Below are positions 48,601 to 60,430 of a stretch of DNA of 64,000 nt, in pieces. Numbering within the stretch: position 1 is the first letter of the stretch; each line of letters begins with the position of its first letter. This DNA comes from Helopsaltes ochotensis (Eukaryota > Chordata > Aves > Passeriformes > Locustellidae): contig VXBM01000331.1 in assembly GCA_013400155.1 (NCBI GenBank), positions 299,786-363,785 of the forward strand. Direction: 5' to 3'. The notes under the pieces are model-generated. The model ran no database searches, had not been told where the DNA came from, and was given only the letters and a program-made list of their open reading frames with translations. The position numbers and the translations under genes are program-made.

Positions 48601-49660
48601 CAAGCTGTTTCTTGACTCCACCTTTTTTCTTATTTTTCTCTCCATCATGGTACTGCTTTACAGTTTTTTCAGCAATCTAATTTGACCCTTTATTTAAACT
48701 TCTATCAAACACATGATGTTTGCAATGTAAAATAAAGTTTTTAATGTAAAACCAGTGTAATAATCCCTATTCTTCAAACACTTTGCTGAAGGTAAAGGAG
48801 GAAAGATAACTGAAAGAGTGAAGAAGCTGAGCAAACTGATGAAGAAGCAAAGTGGAGAGAGTGGCGTAAGTGACCCTTCAGGATTCAGTAACTCCAGCTA
48901 TGTGGTGAGGACCACAGACTGGCTTTTCCTAGCTGGGCATGTCCTTGCAGTGCTTAATACTGCCTGGGATGTGCCTTATTAATATACAGAGTCATGCTGA
49001 GGGTGCTGCTTGGTGACATCCCATCCTGCTGGGTGCCTGACGCGCCACATCCTACCCACAGTGCGGCACTGGGCAGGAAGCCATGTGACCCCAGCCCTGC
49101 TCACCACTCAGGCTCTGCACACACTCCGGGCTTCAGGAAATAAAAGTCTTCTGGATAACTCTCCTTGCACATGCCAGTGTGGGCATCCTCATAAAATTGA
49201 GCCTAGCACTGAGCTTTGTCAGTGCAGTAGCAATTCTGATACTGTTCAGTAACAGCAGCAAAATGCTTTGAAAGTGGAGCCTGTAAGATTTTAAGAAACA
49301 AATGTCAGTCCTTGACAAAGATAAATCTTTTTCTTGGAGATTTTTTGCCAGTAATGTTAATTTGTGTTACTGCAGCTTCAGCAACAAACACAGACGGCTG
49401 GTAATGACCTGATTTGTTTAAGCATCTTGCAAAAGGAAATAGAAACTGTTGGCATCTGTGCATGGGTGATGATCAAATGTTTAAACAGAGCCTGGAAATG
49501 GAAATACACACCTGATACTACTCTAGAGAGCAAATAAAATTCTTGAAATGGTCTTAAACCCATGTTATTCAAAACTATGTACTGTATAAAGAGAGAAGAT
49601 ACAGAAATATGTCAGACAAAGAATCTGCCAGGGAATGCATGTTGCTGGCCCTAGGTACTA

Positions 49661-49693
49661 CAGAGGCTAATCTGTAAGTCAGAGGCTAATCTG
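49661..49693 (+). repeat. Short tandem duplication, 19-bp unit
   Basis: CAGAGGCTAATCTG occurs at 49661-49674 and again at 49680-49693, joined by TAAGT. A simple local duplication. Confidence 0.85.
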
Positions 49694-51793
49694 CTTCACT
49701 CCTCAAGCCAAGGACTGGATTTCCAGACATTGCAAAGTTTGATGTGAACCTGACAGGAAACTGGATACTAATAACTTTCTTCAATTTGGAGCAGCCTACA
49801 GATATTTATATGATGACTGGACAAGCTTCATGTTTCTTGACAGCTCCTTTCCCTGAAAAACCTGCTAATGAGCCATGACAATAACCATAGAGATCACCTG
49901 CAGACACAAAGATGAGTAGACATTGAATTTGGGATAAGACATGAGATAGAAAAAGAAAGAAGCAAGAAAAGAAAACTTGTTTCTTAAAAAGAAAGTACTA
50001 ACATCAAATTGGCTCTGTTCCAAAGTCCAGCTGCAGTAAAAACACCAACAACTTACTAGCAGTGAGATAGCACTAACCAAGAACTCTTTTACGGCTGTGC
50101 AACCCACAGAGTTCTGCTCTAGTGAGCCTGTAATAAAAGCCTTGGTGCTTCACAATGGGAAATTTGAGCTCACTCTGTTCTGCAGGTAGGTGAAATACCT
50201 ACCTGCTCAGCACATAGCCAGCAGTGAACACACATCTTTTTTGTCTGGGAGAGACAGGATTCTATGTGCAGAGTGTGGTCATCAAGCAGTAACATGGAGC
50301 ACTGCTGCTTGTTTTAGCCAGGTTTGAAGGAGTAGAAAACAGTCTGTGCTGTTGCAGTGGCCACTGCAGAAATCCCTGTTGGCAGTTAAAGCATGAAAAC
50401 TGGAAGCATTACACAGACACAATGTGTCTGAAGGTAGGCATGTAGAGGGCAGTTAAAACCCCATCCAATTTACATAAAGTTAGCTTTCATGGGATTTATT
50501 TGACCATGATCTACAAAGAAGTGTGCAAATCTCAAAAAACCTCAGTTTTGCTCTTTAGGTGTGAGTTGTCCTTGGAGTTAAACCTTGACATATGCTGTGA
50601 TATAGAGGAGCCTGACCTCATTTCTTCCACTGAGAAGGTGAGGCTGTTGCTCTGTAGAGGCCAGGAATCAAATAAAAACTGCTGACAAGCATGAGAGGTG
50701 TTCTTCTGCACTCAGAAAGGGTGACAGTGAGCCAAAGAGTAGCAGAGCATGTTCCTAGATAACAGAGGATGAATCAATCACTGGAGTACCTGGGCATACC
50801 TTTGTCCTTCTGTCCTTTCTGTCCCAAAAAGATTTGTACCTTCTGGAAAAAGAAAGATATCTTTAATGTGTAATTTTGAGCCATCAGGTTCTGCAAAGAA
50901 GAACATAAGACCCTCTTTCTCTCTTGCTGCTGCATCCTGTGTAAAATAAGATTCAGAAAAAAGACTCCATAGGAACAGTCAGTTAAATATTGGCTTGGTT
51001 GGTAGAATCAATGAGGACAGAAGTGTCAGTACTGGTAGTTTGTTTAGTTTGTGGCAGGAAACTGTTGTGTGAGAAACATTTGGGGCTTATTTATGAGAAT
51101 AGATTTATTTCTATTTATTGCAAATAGAGAAAGAAGGAAGAGGTTGAGCAGAATGGCAGCAAAAATGATTTTATGGTTCTGTTAATCTTCAAGTTGAAAT
51201 AAAATAATAATATAACAAATGGGATTTCTACATCCAATGATATGATTTCTTACTAAAGCATTAAGGGTTTTTAATTTTTTTTTTCAAATGACTGGATAAT
51301 TCTTTTCAAATTACAGCAGGACATTTAGGCAGAATTTATGATTGGAATAAATTGGGTCAATTTAAGTCATGAAAAACATCTGTAAAGAGAGAACACGTAA
51401 AGAATATCTCAGTTCCATACTGAGAAAATTTAACTGAAAACAAGATTATTTTGTCCCATCATATGAGGTTAGGTGTTAAAACAAACACCTGCAGTCCATG
51501 CTTTGCCACTTTTTTGTGGCATATAGTTCTCCTGTACCATGTCTTTGATATTTTTATGCCAGGCTCTTCTTGCACTCTGAAGACTGGACTGGTTCTCACA
51601 GTTGGATTCTGTCTTCTGTAACTTACCCGAAGTAGTGGCATTAGTCTATGTCATTTAGTCCAGCCCCATTAATCTGTGCATCCAGTTTGCTTCTGACATC
51701 TCTACTAACCTCCTTAACCTCTGTTTACTCATTCTCCTCCTACACCTCCTTTCTTGCTTTACTACTTCACTTTATCACTTTCCTACTTCCTCT

Positions 51794-51833
51794 AATTTAT
51801 TTATTTTTAATTTTTTAATTTTTTTTTTTTTTA
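51794..51833 (+). repeat. T-rich low-complexity tract
   Basis: TTTATTTATTTTTAA-type sequence ending in a run of 14 T. On the minus strand it could be a degraded poly(A) tail, but no retrocopy is recognised beside it. Confidence 0.75.
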
Positions 51834-53537
51834 AGATTACCTCTTGGCTGTGTCACCTATGTGCAGGATTTCCTGCCTCCTTTTCCTGTTAGGTTCTTGA
51901 TGTGGGCCATCAACCCAGGATCATATAGTCATAGTCCATACTTTGATTGTTTACTTTGTTTCTGTTAGAGTCACAATCTGCACATTGATACATGCATTTA
52001 TGAGAGACATCAATCTTTACACTTGTAGCTCCGCATATATCTAGCAACCTTGTGCTGCTACCATTAGCCAAAAAAAAAGTTGGCATTTTTCTATTAATGC
52101 TGAATATTAAATATAACATGTTCTTTAGCCCTTTAATAAACTAAATTTCTTTTGAGTTATCAGAATCAACTGTTCTCTTGATTTTAACATCCAAGTGTGT
52201 TTCAAAATGTTATTCCACACAGTTTCACTTCTTCCCTCTTCAACTTCCATTTACCACTATTCCTTCTTATGTAGTAGTGGCAGGGTTTATATTTCCTTAA
52301 AAAGTATTTTCCACCAAATTGCAAAAGAACAAATGAAGAAGGTTTTGAGCCTGAAGATGTTCATTCTATATTTCAAAAGTATGCATGTAAATGTGTTATT
52401 TTTAACAGAAAAAGACTGTAGAGAGCATTACATAGCAATATGCATAAAATGAAATTAAAAGGTCAAAGAACTAGCAACACTTGTACATTGTATGGTAAAT
52501 TTGGGTTCTGCAGCAAGAGACCAGCAAGAGCTGAAGAAAACAAAAACTAGAGACAACCAGAGAAAAATTACCACTGCATTAAAAAATTGGTCTTTGATGA
52601 ATTTGAAATACAAGATAAGCACTGATGAAGCAGGGACAAAAATGTCATCTGTTAATTACTATCAGTAGAGAAGGTCAGAAAGCCCTGAGACTGATAGTCT
52701 TCAGAAACAGGAGCAACTGTCTACATTAAGAAGGTCATTACATCATAAATATTTCCAGTCAGATATATATTTTAATTGTCAAACTAATAGCTTCCTCACT
52801 CCCCAAAAAAGAGATATATTTGACCTCAAAAATAAGAGCCTGAAAATCCTTGGTCATGAAATCCATTAGGAAGTTTGTCACTGCCATTGATCTGAGTCAC
52901 TCAGATATTACTGACAACTAGTTAGCCATAGATGACTGCAAGTGTGGGAAATATTATTTTCATTCGATGGAACATTTCTGTTCCTTCTTTCTTCTAATCC
53001 CAGGAGAAGGATAATGTAATAGTGATGACGTTTTTGTTAATTTTTGCAATCATGGCTAACACAATCACTGAAATAAAATCCAAAGTGGCAGAAATGGAAC
53101 GGAAAGGAAAAAGAAATATTCCACAACTGATTAGACAGGAACTGAATCCTTGTATGTTACTGAGATGGCCCAAACTCAAACTCTCAAATCTGAACTTCCT
53201 CAGATTTCAGAAAAACAAAATCTGTATGTGAACATTGTGACTTGTCCCTCTCTTAGACCCAGGCTACCTCATGACTCACAGATGCACAAAAGTGCAGTAG
53301 ATTCATTACATGCTCTACAATATCTTAAAATAGATGAATCAGTTAAACCAAAACCAAAAATAAGTGTGACAGGCTTATACTCCTCTGGGTTTCTTATGTG
53401 TCAAATCCTGTTATGAAATGCAGGGCCTGAGAATAAGTTCAGTTTGTCAGAGCAAGCAGAACCTTGTCACTATTCTCAAAAAGACAAAGTTGAAAGCAAA
53501 TAACATTGACTTTTAAAATATATACCAGACACACTGA

Positions 53538-53574
53538 GGGGGAGGGAGGACAGGGGGTAGGTGGGAAGCCAGGG
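53538..53574 (+). other. Predicted G-quadruplex motif
   Basis: Five G-runs (5, 3, 5, 3 and 3 bases) with loops of 1-6 bases on the plus strand. It meets the usual quadruplex pattern. No promoter or gene is evident nearby. Confidence 0.7.
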
Positions 53575-54922
53575 TGGTAATGTGAAACGAGAACACAGAA
53601 AGAGCAGACAATGTTGTGAGTTTCTTTTCTTAAACCTGCATGTTTTCTTTGTTTTTCTAATTCAAGAGTTCTTGTGCCTGTAATTCATAATATTGAATTG
53701 CAAATTGGGATTGGGTTTGTGTGAGATGAACTGACCAACTAACTAATGCAATTCATATTTATGAATATTTGTTAGGTACTTTTGTCATGGGAAGGACATT
53801 TTCTCTCTGTTTGCCTGCAAAATATTGCTCTAATATCAAACAACCCAGGCCTGGAGTCCTTGCCTGTGTCACACCCGGCCCTTGTTCATGACAGACATGG
53901 TAGAGCTTAGCCTTCCTGCAGGGAAGCACTCAGACTATCATCAGCATGAGCATTTTGAGTGGAGACTCCGAAGGATCATTGCAATTGGGAATGCTGCAAA
54001 TGTTCAGCTTATTGTCGGCAAAGATGGTTAGAAATCTTCCAGGGGAACACTTTAACCACCCTGAAATGCTGATTAATCAAAATCAGAACATTCTGTGGGA
54101 ATGTGTCTGTTTTAACAAATCTTCTGACAAAACACAGGCACACTTCCAAACTCGCCTGCCAGGCAGGTTTCAGTCAAAAGCCTGCCCAATTTAATGCCAG
54201 CTTGCCAACCCAGCTCCTTAGCAGTCTGCCCAGCAGTCTGCTGGGGAGGAAAAATGTGAGGTTTTCAGATTTCCCGGTGCTAGGGTAGTCCACTGAATTA
54301 ATTAGTCCTCAGTGTTGGGTGACCACGGGCTGGCAGGCTGCTCATCACAAACCTAGAATGGTCATCAACCTTAAAGGCAGGCAAGACCAGAGCTGCCTGC
54401 CCCAAGAAGGGCAAGAAAGATGTTTGACTAAGAGTCCTGTAATGGTAGCAGTAAATGAAGGGTGAGGAGGAGTCAAGCTGTATGAAGGACAGCAAAGCAT
54501 CCATTTCTTTCTACTCTAATTAGTGAGCAGATCTATAATAGACCTTATTTTGGGGAAGTTTCTGTTCTGGGTCCAATCCCATTGAGAAGGTGAGCACTAA
54601 ATTGGCTCAATTACTAGAAGACCCCTATCAATTACAGCGTCTGTGCATGTAAAGAAATGCTTTGACCTTTTTTCTCTCTAGGTTCAGTTTAACTCCTTCC
54701 TTTGCTGGGATGGGTGGAGCAGCAGAGTCCCTTTTTTGTCATATGGTGTGCTTGTACCAAGCCCAGTTTACTGATGTGTACCACAGAGTGACTTCATACA
54801 TGTGGATAGTACAACAAGTTCTTTCCAGCAGCAGAGGACTTACCACGTTCACAGATCTGTGTTTGCCCCAAGAACCATGCAGAAGGTCAGTTGAAATTTA
54901 AACAAGCTGTTCTAATTGGCTA

Positions 54923-55085
54923 GTTTTGTTTTTTGTTTTGTTTTCTTCTGTGAGGGGTGTGGCTATTTTTCTTTTTTGTTTGTTTGGTTTGGTTTTGGTT
55001 TTTTATTTCTTATTTGGTTTTGTTGTTCTTCAGAGGTTTTTTTTTAAAAATTGTGGTTTGTGTTTTGTTTTATTTTGTTTTTCCT
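54923..55085 (+). repeat. (GTTTT)n-like low-complexity region
   Basis: Long T-rich stretch with repeated GTTTT/GGTTTT units. On the plus strand it keeps a 63-codon Phe/Leu/Val-rich frame open (54926-55117), which is a product of composition. Confidence 0.8.
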
Positions 55086-57394
55086 CAAGAACCTCTCAGA
55101 AATGCAAAAGGGAATAGGAAATACATTTGGTAAGACATTCTGATAGTGGTAGTCATACTGGTAATCTATATTTGGACTTTGGATTATCTTGCTGTCCTCT
55201 TCATCCTCTAAAGGATGTGCTCTTGTCCTGTAATGGAAGAGAGCTTGAAGGACCTCTACAAAGGCTGGTGGGTATCAGTGCGCTTCCATCAGTTCTCAAA
55301 CTACACATCTCCCCATCCTCTGCTGCTTGCTCGATTTCAAGTTTTCTGTAGGGAACCAGTTCACAAACTGTGCGAGCATGTTACTTATAGCCTGGGATAG
55401 GAATGAAGGTTGACACCCTGTGGCTGAGAAAATGGTCTTGCTAAACACTTATTTAAATTATCTTTTTTAGTAGGTGTTATTTTTTTCTTTCTGTTTATGA
55501 GGCAATATATTCTATTCTAAGAATAAAAGCTGAGGACCAGTAAAAAAAATGGCAAATTGAGGCATTGGATGACAAGTGTTCTTGACCATTTTATTACATT
55601 CCTGTTACTGGGCGCTGGGCTTGACTAACACAATTCATCTCCATGAGAATTGTTGACAGAAAACTAAAACAGCTTTGTGTTAGAGAATAATATGTCATTC
55701 TGTAAGGAATTGTCCATGCTTATTCTTCTGAGACTTTACAACGTTCTTTCATGGCTAATTAGCCCAGGCAGAATTTAGCCCAGGTACATAGGGCAGAAGT
55801 GCAGCAGCATCAACTACCATTTAGTTGTAACAAAATAGTGTTTCTAAGCTCCCACAGCTTAAGGTGGTGTGCATTTTGCCTTCTAGAAATATGCTCATTT
55901 TAAAAGAGAAAACGCTTATGTTTTAGAAGAGTATTAGTACCAGGGAAATAACATTTTACTTCTCAAATGTGTTTGGAGCTAAACACAAGTAGAATCATTG
56001 TCCTTAGAACTTGTAGGGATTATGGAGGCAGATTCTACGTTTATTTTTACAAATTGCATGGACAGCATTTGGGACTTACAAGGAATAATCTCTTACTCTT
56101 TCCATGTTTGGTCGTTGTTAAATATTTTCAGGAAGTCTTGCTTTGCTGATGCCTCATTTTCCTCAGACTTTTCTGGGGTCATTTGAGAGGACATTTAGTT
56201 TATGGATCTTTTTGTACTCATCACCACCAGCAGTGGAAATCTGGTTCCCTTGACTTAACTCTGGACCATGGCTCTCTTGCTGCCCAGTAAGAAGTTCACA
56301 GATAATATTTCACACCTCAACTCAAACCAATGCAACAGCTCTTGCCCCTGTACAAACACCAACACTTCCCAGTGCTGTCATTTTCCCTTTCTGGTGTCTC
56401 CTCTGTTGGAACATGAGGAAAGGCGCTTCAGAAGCTAACTTAACAAATCTCAAGAAAATTTTCCTCCAGGATGTGTCACCGCTAGCAGACATAAGGAACA
56501 GATTCTTCCAGATTCTGAGGGGAGGTTGGATGGATTGCAAGGGTGTGTGCCGCATGCAGGCAACAATGATGGGATGGCAGGGAAAAACCTCCATCCCTTC
56601 AGTTCATTGCCTCATTCCTCCTTGGTGTACCACAGCTCAGCTTTTAGAGCTAATTGAAAGAACTTTTCTAGTTGCTATAGCATAAAAATATTTCGCTAAC
56701 AATACTAGGTAAGCCTAGCTTGTCACTAACACTACAGACATTTTGAACCATTACTCGACTTAGTGTACTATTTCCAACCTTCGTTTAAGACAGCTCTATG
56801 TAAAAGTGAGATTACAGTCAAGTTTAATGTTTTCTTGTGTGTTTTCTTTTCACATATTGCTTTTGTTAGCAGCAGGTCTGAAGTAATAAATGAACTCATT
56901 TTTCTGTAGAGAAGATGCTTTTAACTTTGAAGTGTTGCAGCCACATAGGTATATGCAACATTAAATCAGGACTTCTTTTTCTCTAGTTACAGTTTAATTT
57001 CATGATAAATTTTATCCATGTCTATCTGTTGTAAAGTAAGAGATTTGTACTGAATATTCTTGAGGTACTGGTATTTATGCATGAAGAATAAAAGTATGAT
57101 AGTCAAAATAGATTAACATGTTATATTTCCATTTCCTATCTAAAGGAAAGACATAAGGTACCTCTGAAATAGCTTGTTTAAAGACTGCTAAGTCTGAATG
57201 GCTTCATTGGACCACATATTCTCCAACCCTGCTCTCTTACTACATTTAACTATTTTTTGTTTGACATTTGTTTCTTACACAACACACAATGAAGAATTAC
57301 ATTATTGTATAAGTCTCTATCATACTTATTTTTAGAGAACCACTTTTTAGCCAGCTAGTAAGTAGATGTTTTCCAAGTAGTGCTCTATGAAGGA

Positions 57395-57481
57395 ATAAGG
57401 GTGATTCAGGACATGTTTGGACAAACGTTTGAGGGTTGGACCTACATGATCCTTAGGGTTCCTTCCAACTCAAACCATTTG
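57395..57481 (+). mobile_element. CR1 LINE 3'-tail fragment, interrupted by an LTR
   Basis: GAGGGTTGGACCTACATGAT followed by CCTTCCAACTCAAACCATT is the conserved CR1 3' end. The terminal ATTCTATG-type repeats should follow but the sequence switches at 57482 to an LTR. After that LTR, 58571-58605 (ATACTGTTGTATGAATCCAT) reads like decayed CR1 terminal repeats, so the LTR probably landed in this tail. Confidence 0.8.
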
Positions 57482-57661
57482 TGTTAGGTTTGTGTGGCCA
57501 GGTTTTGGGGCTTCAGGGGTGGTTTCTATAGGCAGCTTCCAGAAGTTTCCCCCATGTCAGACAGAGCCAGACCCAACCAGCTCCAGGACAGACTGGCTGC
57601 TGGTCAGGGCCGAGCCAGTCAGGAATGATGGTAAGGCCTCTGTGATAATATATTTAAGATG

Positions 57662-57675
57662 TAAAAAAAAAAAAA
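57662..57675 (+). repeat. Poly(A) run within the solo LTR
   Basis: About 14 A just downstream of the TATA-like sequence. Part of the LTR rather than a retrocopy tail. Confidence 0.8.
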
Positions 57676-57882
57676 ACCCTTAATGGGCAGATGTAATTGG
57701 CACCAAAGAATACATGAGAGGAACACTGCAGACATTGAGGTCAGTGGCAAATGAGGGCAGGAGCTGCTCCAGACACAGGAGCTGAGATTTCCCTGCAGCC
57801 CCTGCTGCAGCCCATGGTGAGGCCGCTGTGCTCCTGGAGGTCCATGGGGCTGCAGACATCCACCCACAGCCTATGGAGGGGC

Positions 57883-58195
57883 CCCAGGCTGGAGCAGGTG
57901 GATGCCTGAGAGGAGGCTGTGACCTCTTGGGAGGCCCGTGCTGGAACAGGATCCTATCAGCATCCTGTAGATTCATGGAGAGAGCAGCCTAAGCTGGAGC
58001 AGGTCTCCTGGCAGGACTTGTGACCCTGTGGGGGACCTATGCTGGAGCAGGTTGTGCCTGAAGGGCACAAACTGTGGAAGAGCAATCCACGTTGCAGCAG
58101 TTTGTGAAGAACTGCTGCCCATGGGATGGACTCACACAGAGAAGCTGATAGAGGACTGTCTCCTGTGGGAGGGATCTCACGCTGGAGCAGGAGAA
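57883..58195 (+). repeat. Degenerate ~50-bp tandem repeats inside the solo LTR
   Basis: CTGGAGCAG or a close variant recurs at 57889, 57941 (CTGGAACAG), 57994, 58042, 58091 (GTTGCAGCAG, weaker) and 58182. Spacings are 52, 53, 48, 49 and about 91 bp. Units also share CTGTGACC / TTGTGACC and GTGGGGGACC-type words. This lies in the R/U5-side half of the LTR. Confidence 0.75.
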
Positions 58196-58570
58196 AGACT
58201 CTACTCCCTGAGCAGCAGTAGGAACATCATGTGATGTACTAACTGTAACTCCCATTCCCCATCTCTCTGTCTCCTCTCTCACTGGGAGGGAGGAGGTAAA
58301 GCCAGTAACGAGAAGGAGTGGAGTGAAGTTGTCTTTAAGATTTATTTTACTTTCCATTATCCTGCTCTGACTTTGTTAGCAGTAAATTCAATTACTATCC
58401 CCAATTTGAGTTTTGAGTTTTGCCCATGATGATGAGTTATCTCTCCCAATCTTCATCTCAACCCCTAGATCCTTTCTTACACTTTCTTTCCTGTGCCCAA
58501 TTGCAGACAGTAGTGATAGGGGCACAGGGGGCTTCAGTGGGTGCCTGGCATGCACCCAGGGTCACCCACA

Positions 58571-58605
58571 ATACTGTTGTATGAATCCATGGTTCAAGAT
58601 CCATG
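58571..58605 (+). mobile_element. Probable continuation of the interrupted CR1 tail
   Basis: ATACTGTTGTATGAATCCAT and the following bases resemble decayed ATTCTATG-type terminal repeats of CR1. With 57395-57481 on the other side of the LTR, this suggests one CR1 tail split by the LTR. The sequence is short and diverged. Confidence 0.45.
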
Positions 58606-60367
58606 ATGACTGACTGTTTATTACCAAAGGTACATTTTTTAACACAGGACACTCTTCAGGGTATGGTCCATCCAGCTCAACCATATACTGTCCTGTAAGT
58701 AATGAAACAACACATAACTTGTCCTGTAAGTATGGAAACCTTCTCCCCATGATGTCTTGACGGCTATGCCACAAAAGAAAAGCTCATTTTTGCTCTGTGT
58801 CTTTTCCTGCATATTAGGCCACTTTCTACCCACCCTTCTGGATGCCAGATTTACAACTGCAGCAAAAAAGGTAGGAAGCCACCAGTGTAAAAATGCAGCA
58901 GTGGTTGGTAGATATTTCTCCAAATGTCTATCAGACAAAGCCATGCTCTGGACTTGAGTAGCAGCAGTCTCAGTTTCCCACACTCTAGGTCTCACTTGGA
59001 CTCATTGGCAAGAAAGGTACTTCCCTTCTGCTTTCATCGAAGCAAAAACTTCAGTCACTCAGGTATATTGAGGGTGAAAAGGAATTATGGCAGTGTAATG
59101 TCTTGTCCTCCTATGTTACCAAGCAGCAGAGCAGAGAATTTCAGGAGAAAAACTTTGAATTAAGCCATCTGCCAGTCTTAAATGGTGAAGACCACGCAAC
59201 AACAGCTGTTGAGCAGCCAAGAGCATGCTTCTCAGTGATCTCTGCTAAGGGTGTTTTGTAGACTGTTTACAGTCCTTGTGAGAAAGGGTCTAGGACTATA
59301 GAATTATACTCCATTCTGTCAATAAGACTATAATTAACCTGTTCAGTGCCTGCACAGCTTTAGTGTACAATAACCATGAAACAGAATCATTCCCTGCACA
59401 GAACAAAGGCTTCTTGTTGCCCTTCTGATAATCATTCCTGTGTGACAAAGTTCTTATAGTTCTTCGTGCCTTAAACTTTACTGTTCAATCTTTTCTTCAA
59501 TAGAACACATTTCCAACTATTTTGCAAAGTATAGTGGCTTCACCAAATGACTCACTGATAATTACTGTCATAGGAGAGCCAACTGCTCAGTATGTTAATA
59601 TACATTTTACTATTCTTAGTTGTTATAGTGGCTGTAAAAACCCATCATGGGATGTTTGCTCTCAGTGTCCTATCTCAAAACATAACATCATAGAAAAATA
59701 TCTGCCCCCAGTGTCTTTCTGTCTGCAGTGGTCAAACACACATATTTCCAAGCATCTTGGTAAATCAAGTGAGGTGTATTTTTTAGATTTAGTGCTGTAA
59801 TTTAAGTCAAGATTAATCACAAATGTAAATCATTAAAGTCAGTGGGATGACTAATGTGAACAAAGATTAAATGGCAAGACCAAGTCTCAACTGTGTTTAA
59901 GAAATGTCTGCCCAAACCCCCCATGCTACTGGTTTCTTTACACATTTCTCACCTTGGAGTATGACAAATGAAGCAGAAAAGTAGATGACTAGAAAAGTAG
60001 TAGTGAATAATGTTAGGTCATATTGAAAAGACTCTGACTAAGAATTTTGACTTTCCCTTGTCTCAGCTCTGCTGGAGACCAGGCAGTGAATTTTGTGAAT
60101 TTCATTATCATTTTTGAGTAATCTCATTTAGATGACTAACTGAATGAGGTTTGTGTTAATTCTGTCATTTGGGAAAATTTTACGCAAGACACTTCCATTT
60201 TGTTTTGGAGGTAAGATTGCTCATATCCACATGGACAGAAAACTGTTTAAAGGGAAAGTGTGAGAAGGTCTTGGGGGGAGTTGTTTGTTTGCTTCTCTGT
60301 CACAAAATTTCATTTGCTAATTTCATTTAGACCAGATCCTACCAGTGGTTGCTTCTGTTGCTGCATA
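58606..60367. other. Unique sequence, no gene recognised
   Basis: A 31-bp duplication at 58689-58732 repeats TGTCCTGTAAGTA. A 118-codon minus-strand frame at 58639-58995 has no recognisable domain. Nothing else is seen. Confidence 0.45.
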
Positions 60368-60430
60368 CCAGGAGAGCCTCTGGACATGAAGGATCTTGGG
60401 GTCCCTTCTAGCAGAACTGATTTTACTTCT
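60368..60430 (+). mobile_element. CR1 LINE 3'-tail fragment (short)
   Basis: GACATGAAGGATCTTGGGGT followed by CCCTTCTAGCAGAACTGATT matches the CR1 3' end (ATGAxCTTxGxGGTCCCTTCxA, then CTGATTCTATG). About 60 bp remain, diverged. Confidence 0.6.

Larger units (their letters stand above)
48601..57394. other. Unique AT-rich sequence, no gene recognised
   Basis: Includes a small GC-richer patch at 49000-49130, a 19-bp tandem duplication (49661-49693), T-rich low complexity at 51794-51833 and 54923-55085, and a G-quadruplex motif at 53538-53574. No exon, LTR or LINE is recognised. Confidence 0.45.
57482..58570 (+). mobile_element. Solo LTR of an ERV-K-like family with internal repeats
   Basis: It starts TGTTAGGTTTGTGTGGCCAG and ends GGGTCACCCACA, ~1089 bp, with TG...CA ends. 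The layout is as I recall for a songbird ERV-K-type LTR: TATA-like ATATATTTAAGATG near 57645, then a poly(A) run, then a tract of degenerate ~50-bp units each carrying CTGGAGCAG (57889, 57941, 57994, 58042, 58182), and a decayed polyadenylation signal AGTAAATTC near 58380. No viral genes flank it, so it is a solo LTR. No convincing target-site duplication is visible (ATTTG on the left, ATACT on the right). It belongs to a different family from the LTR at 47830. Confidence 0.85.

Noticed and set aside
57476..58576. Target-site duplication around the second solo LTR
   Set aside because: Left flank CATTTG and right flank ATACTG do not match well enough to call a duplication.
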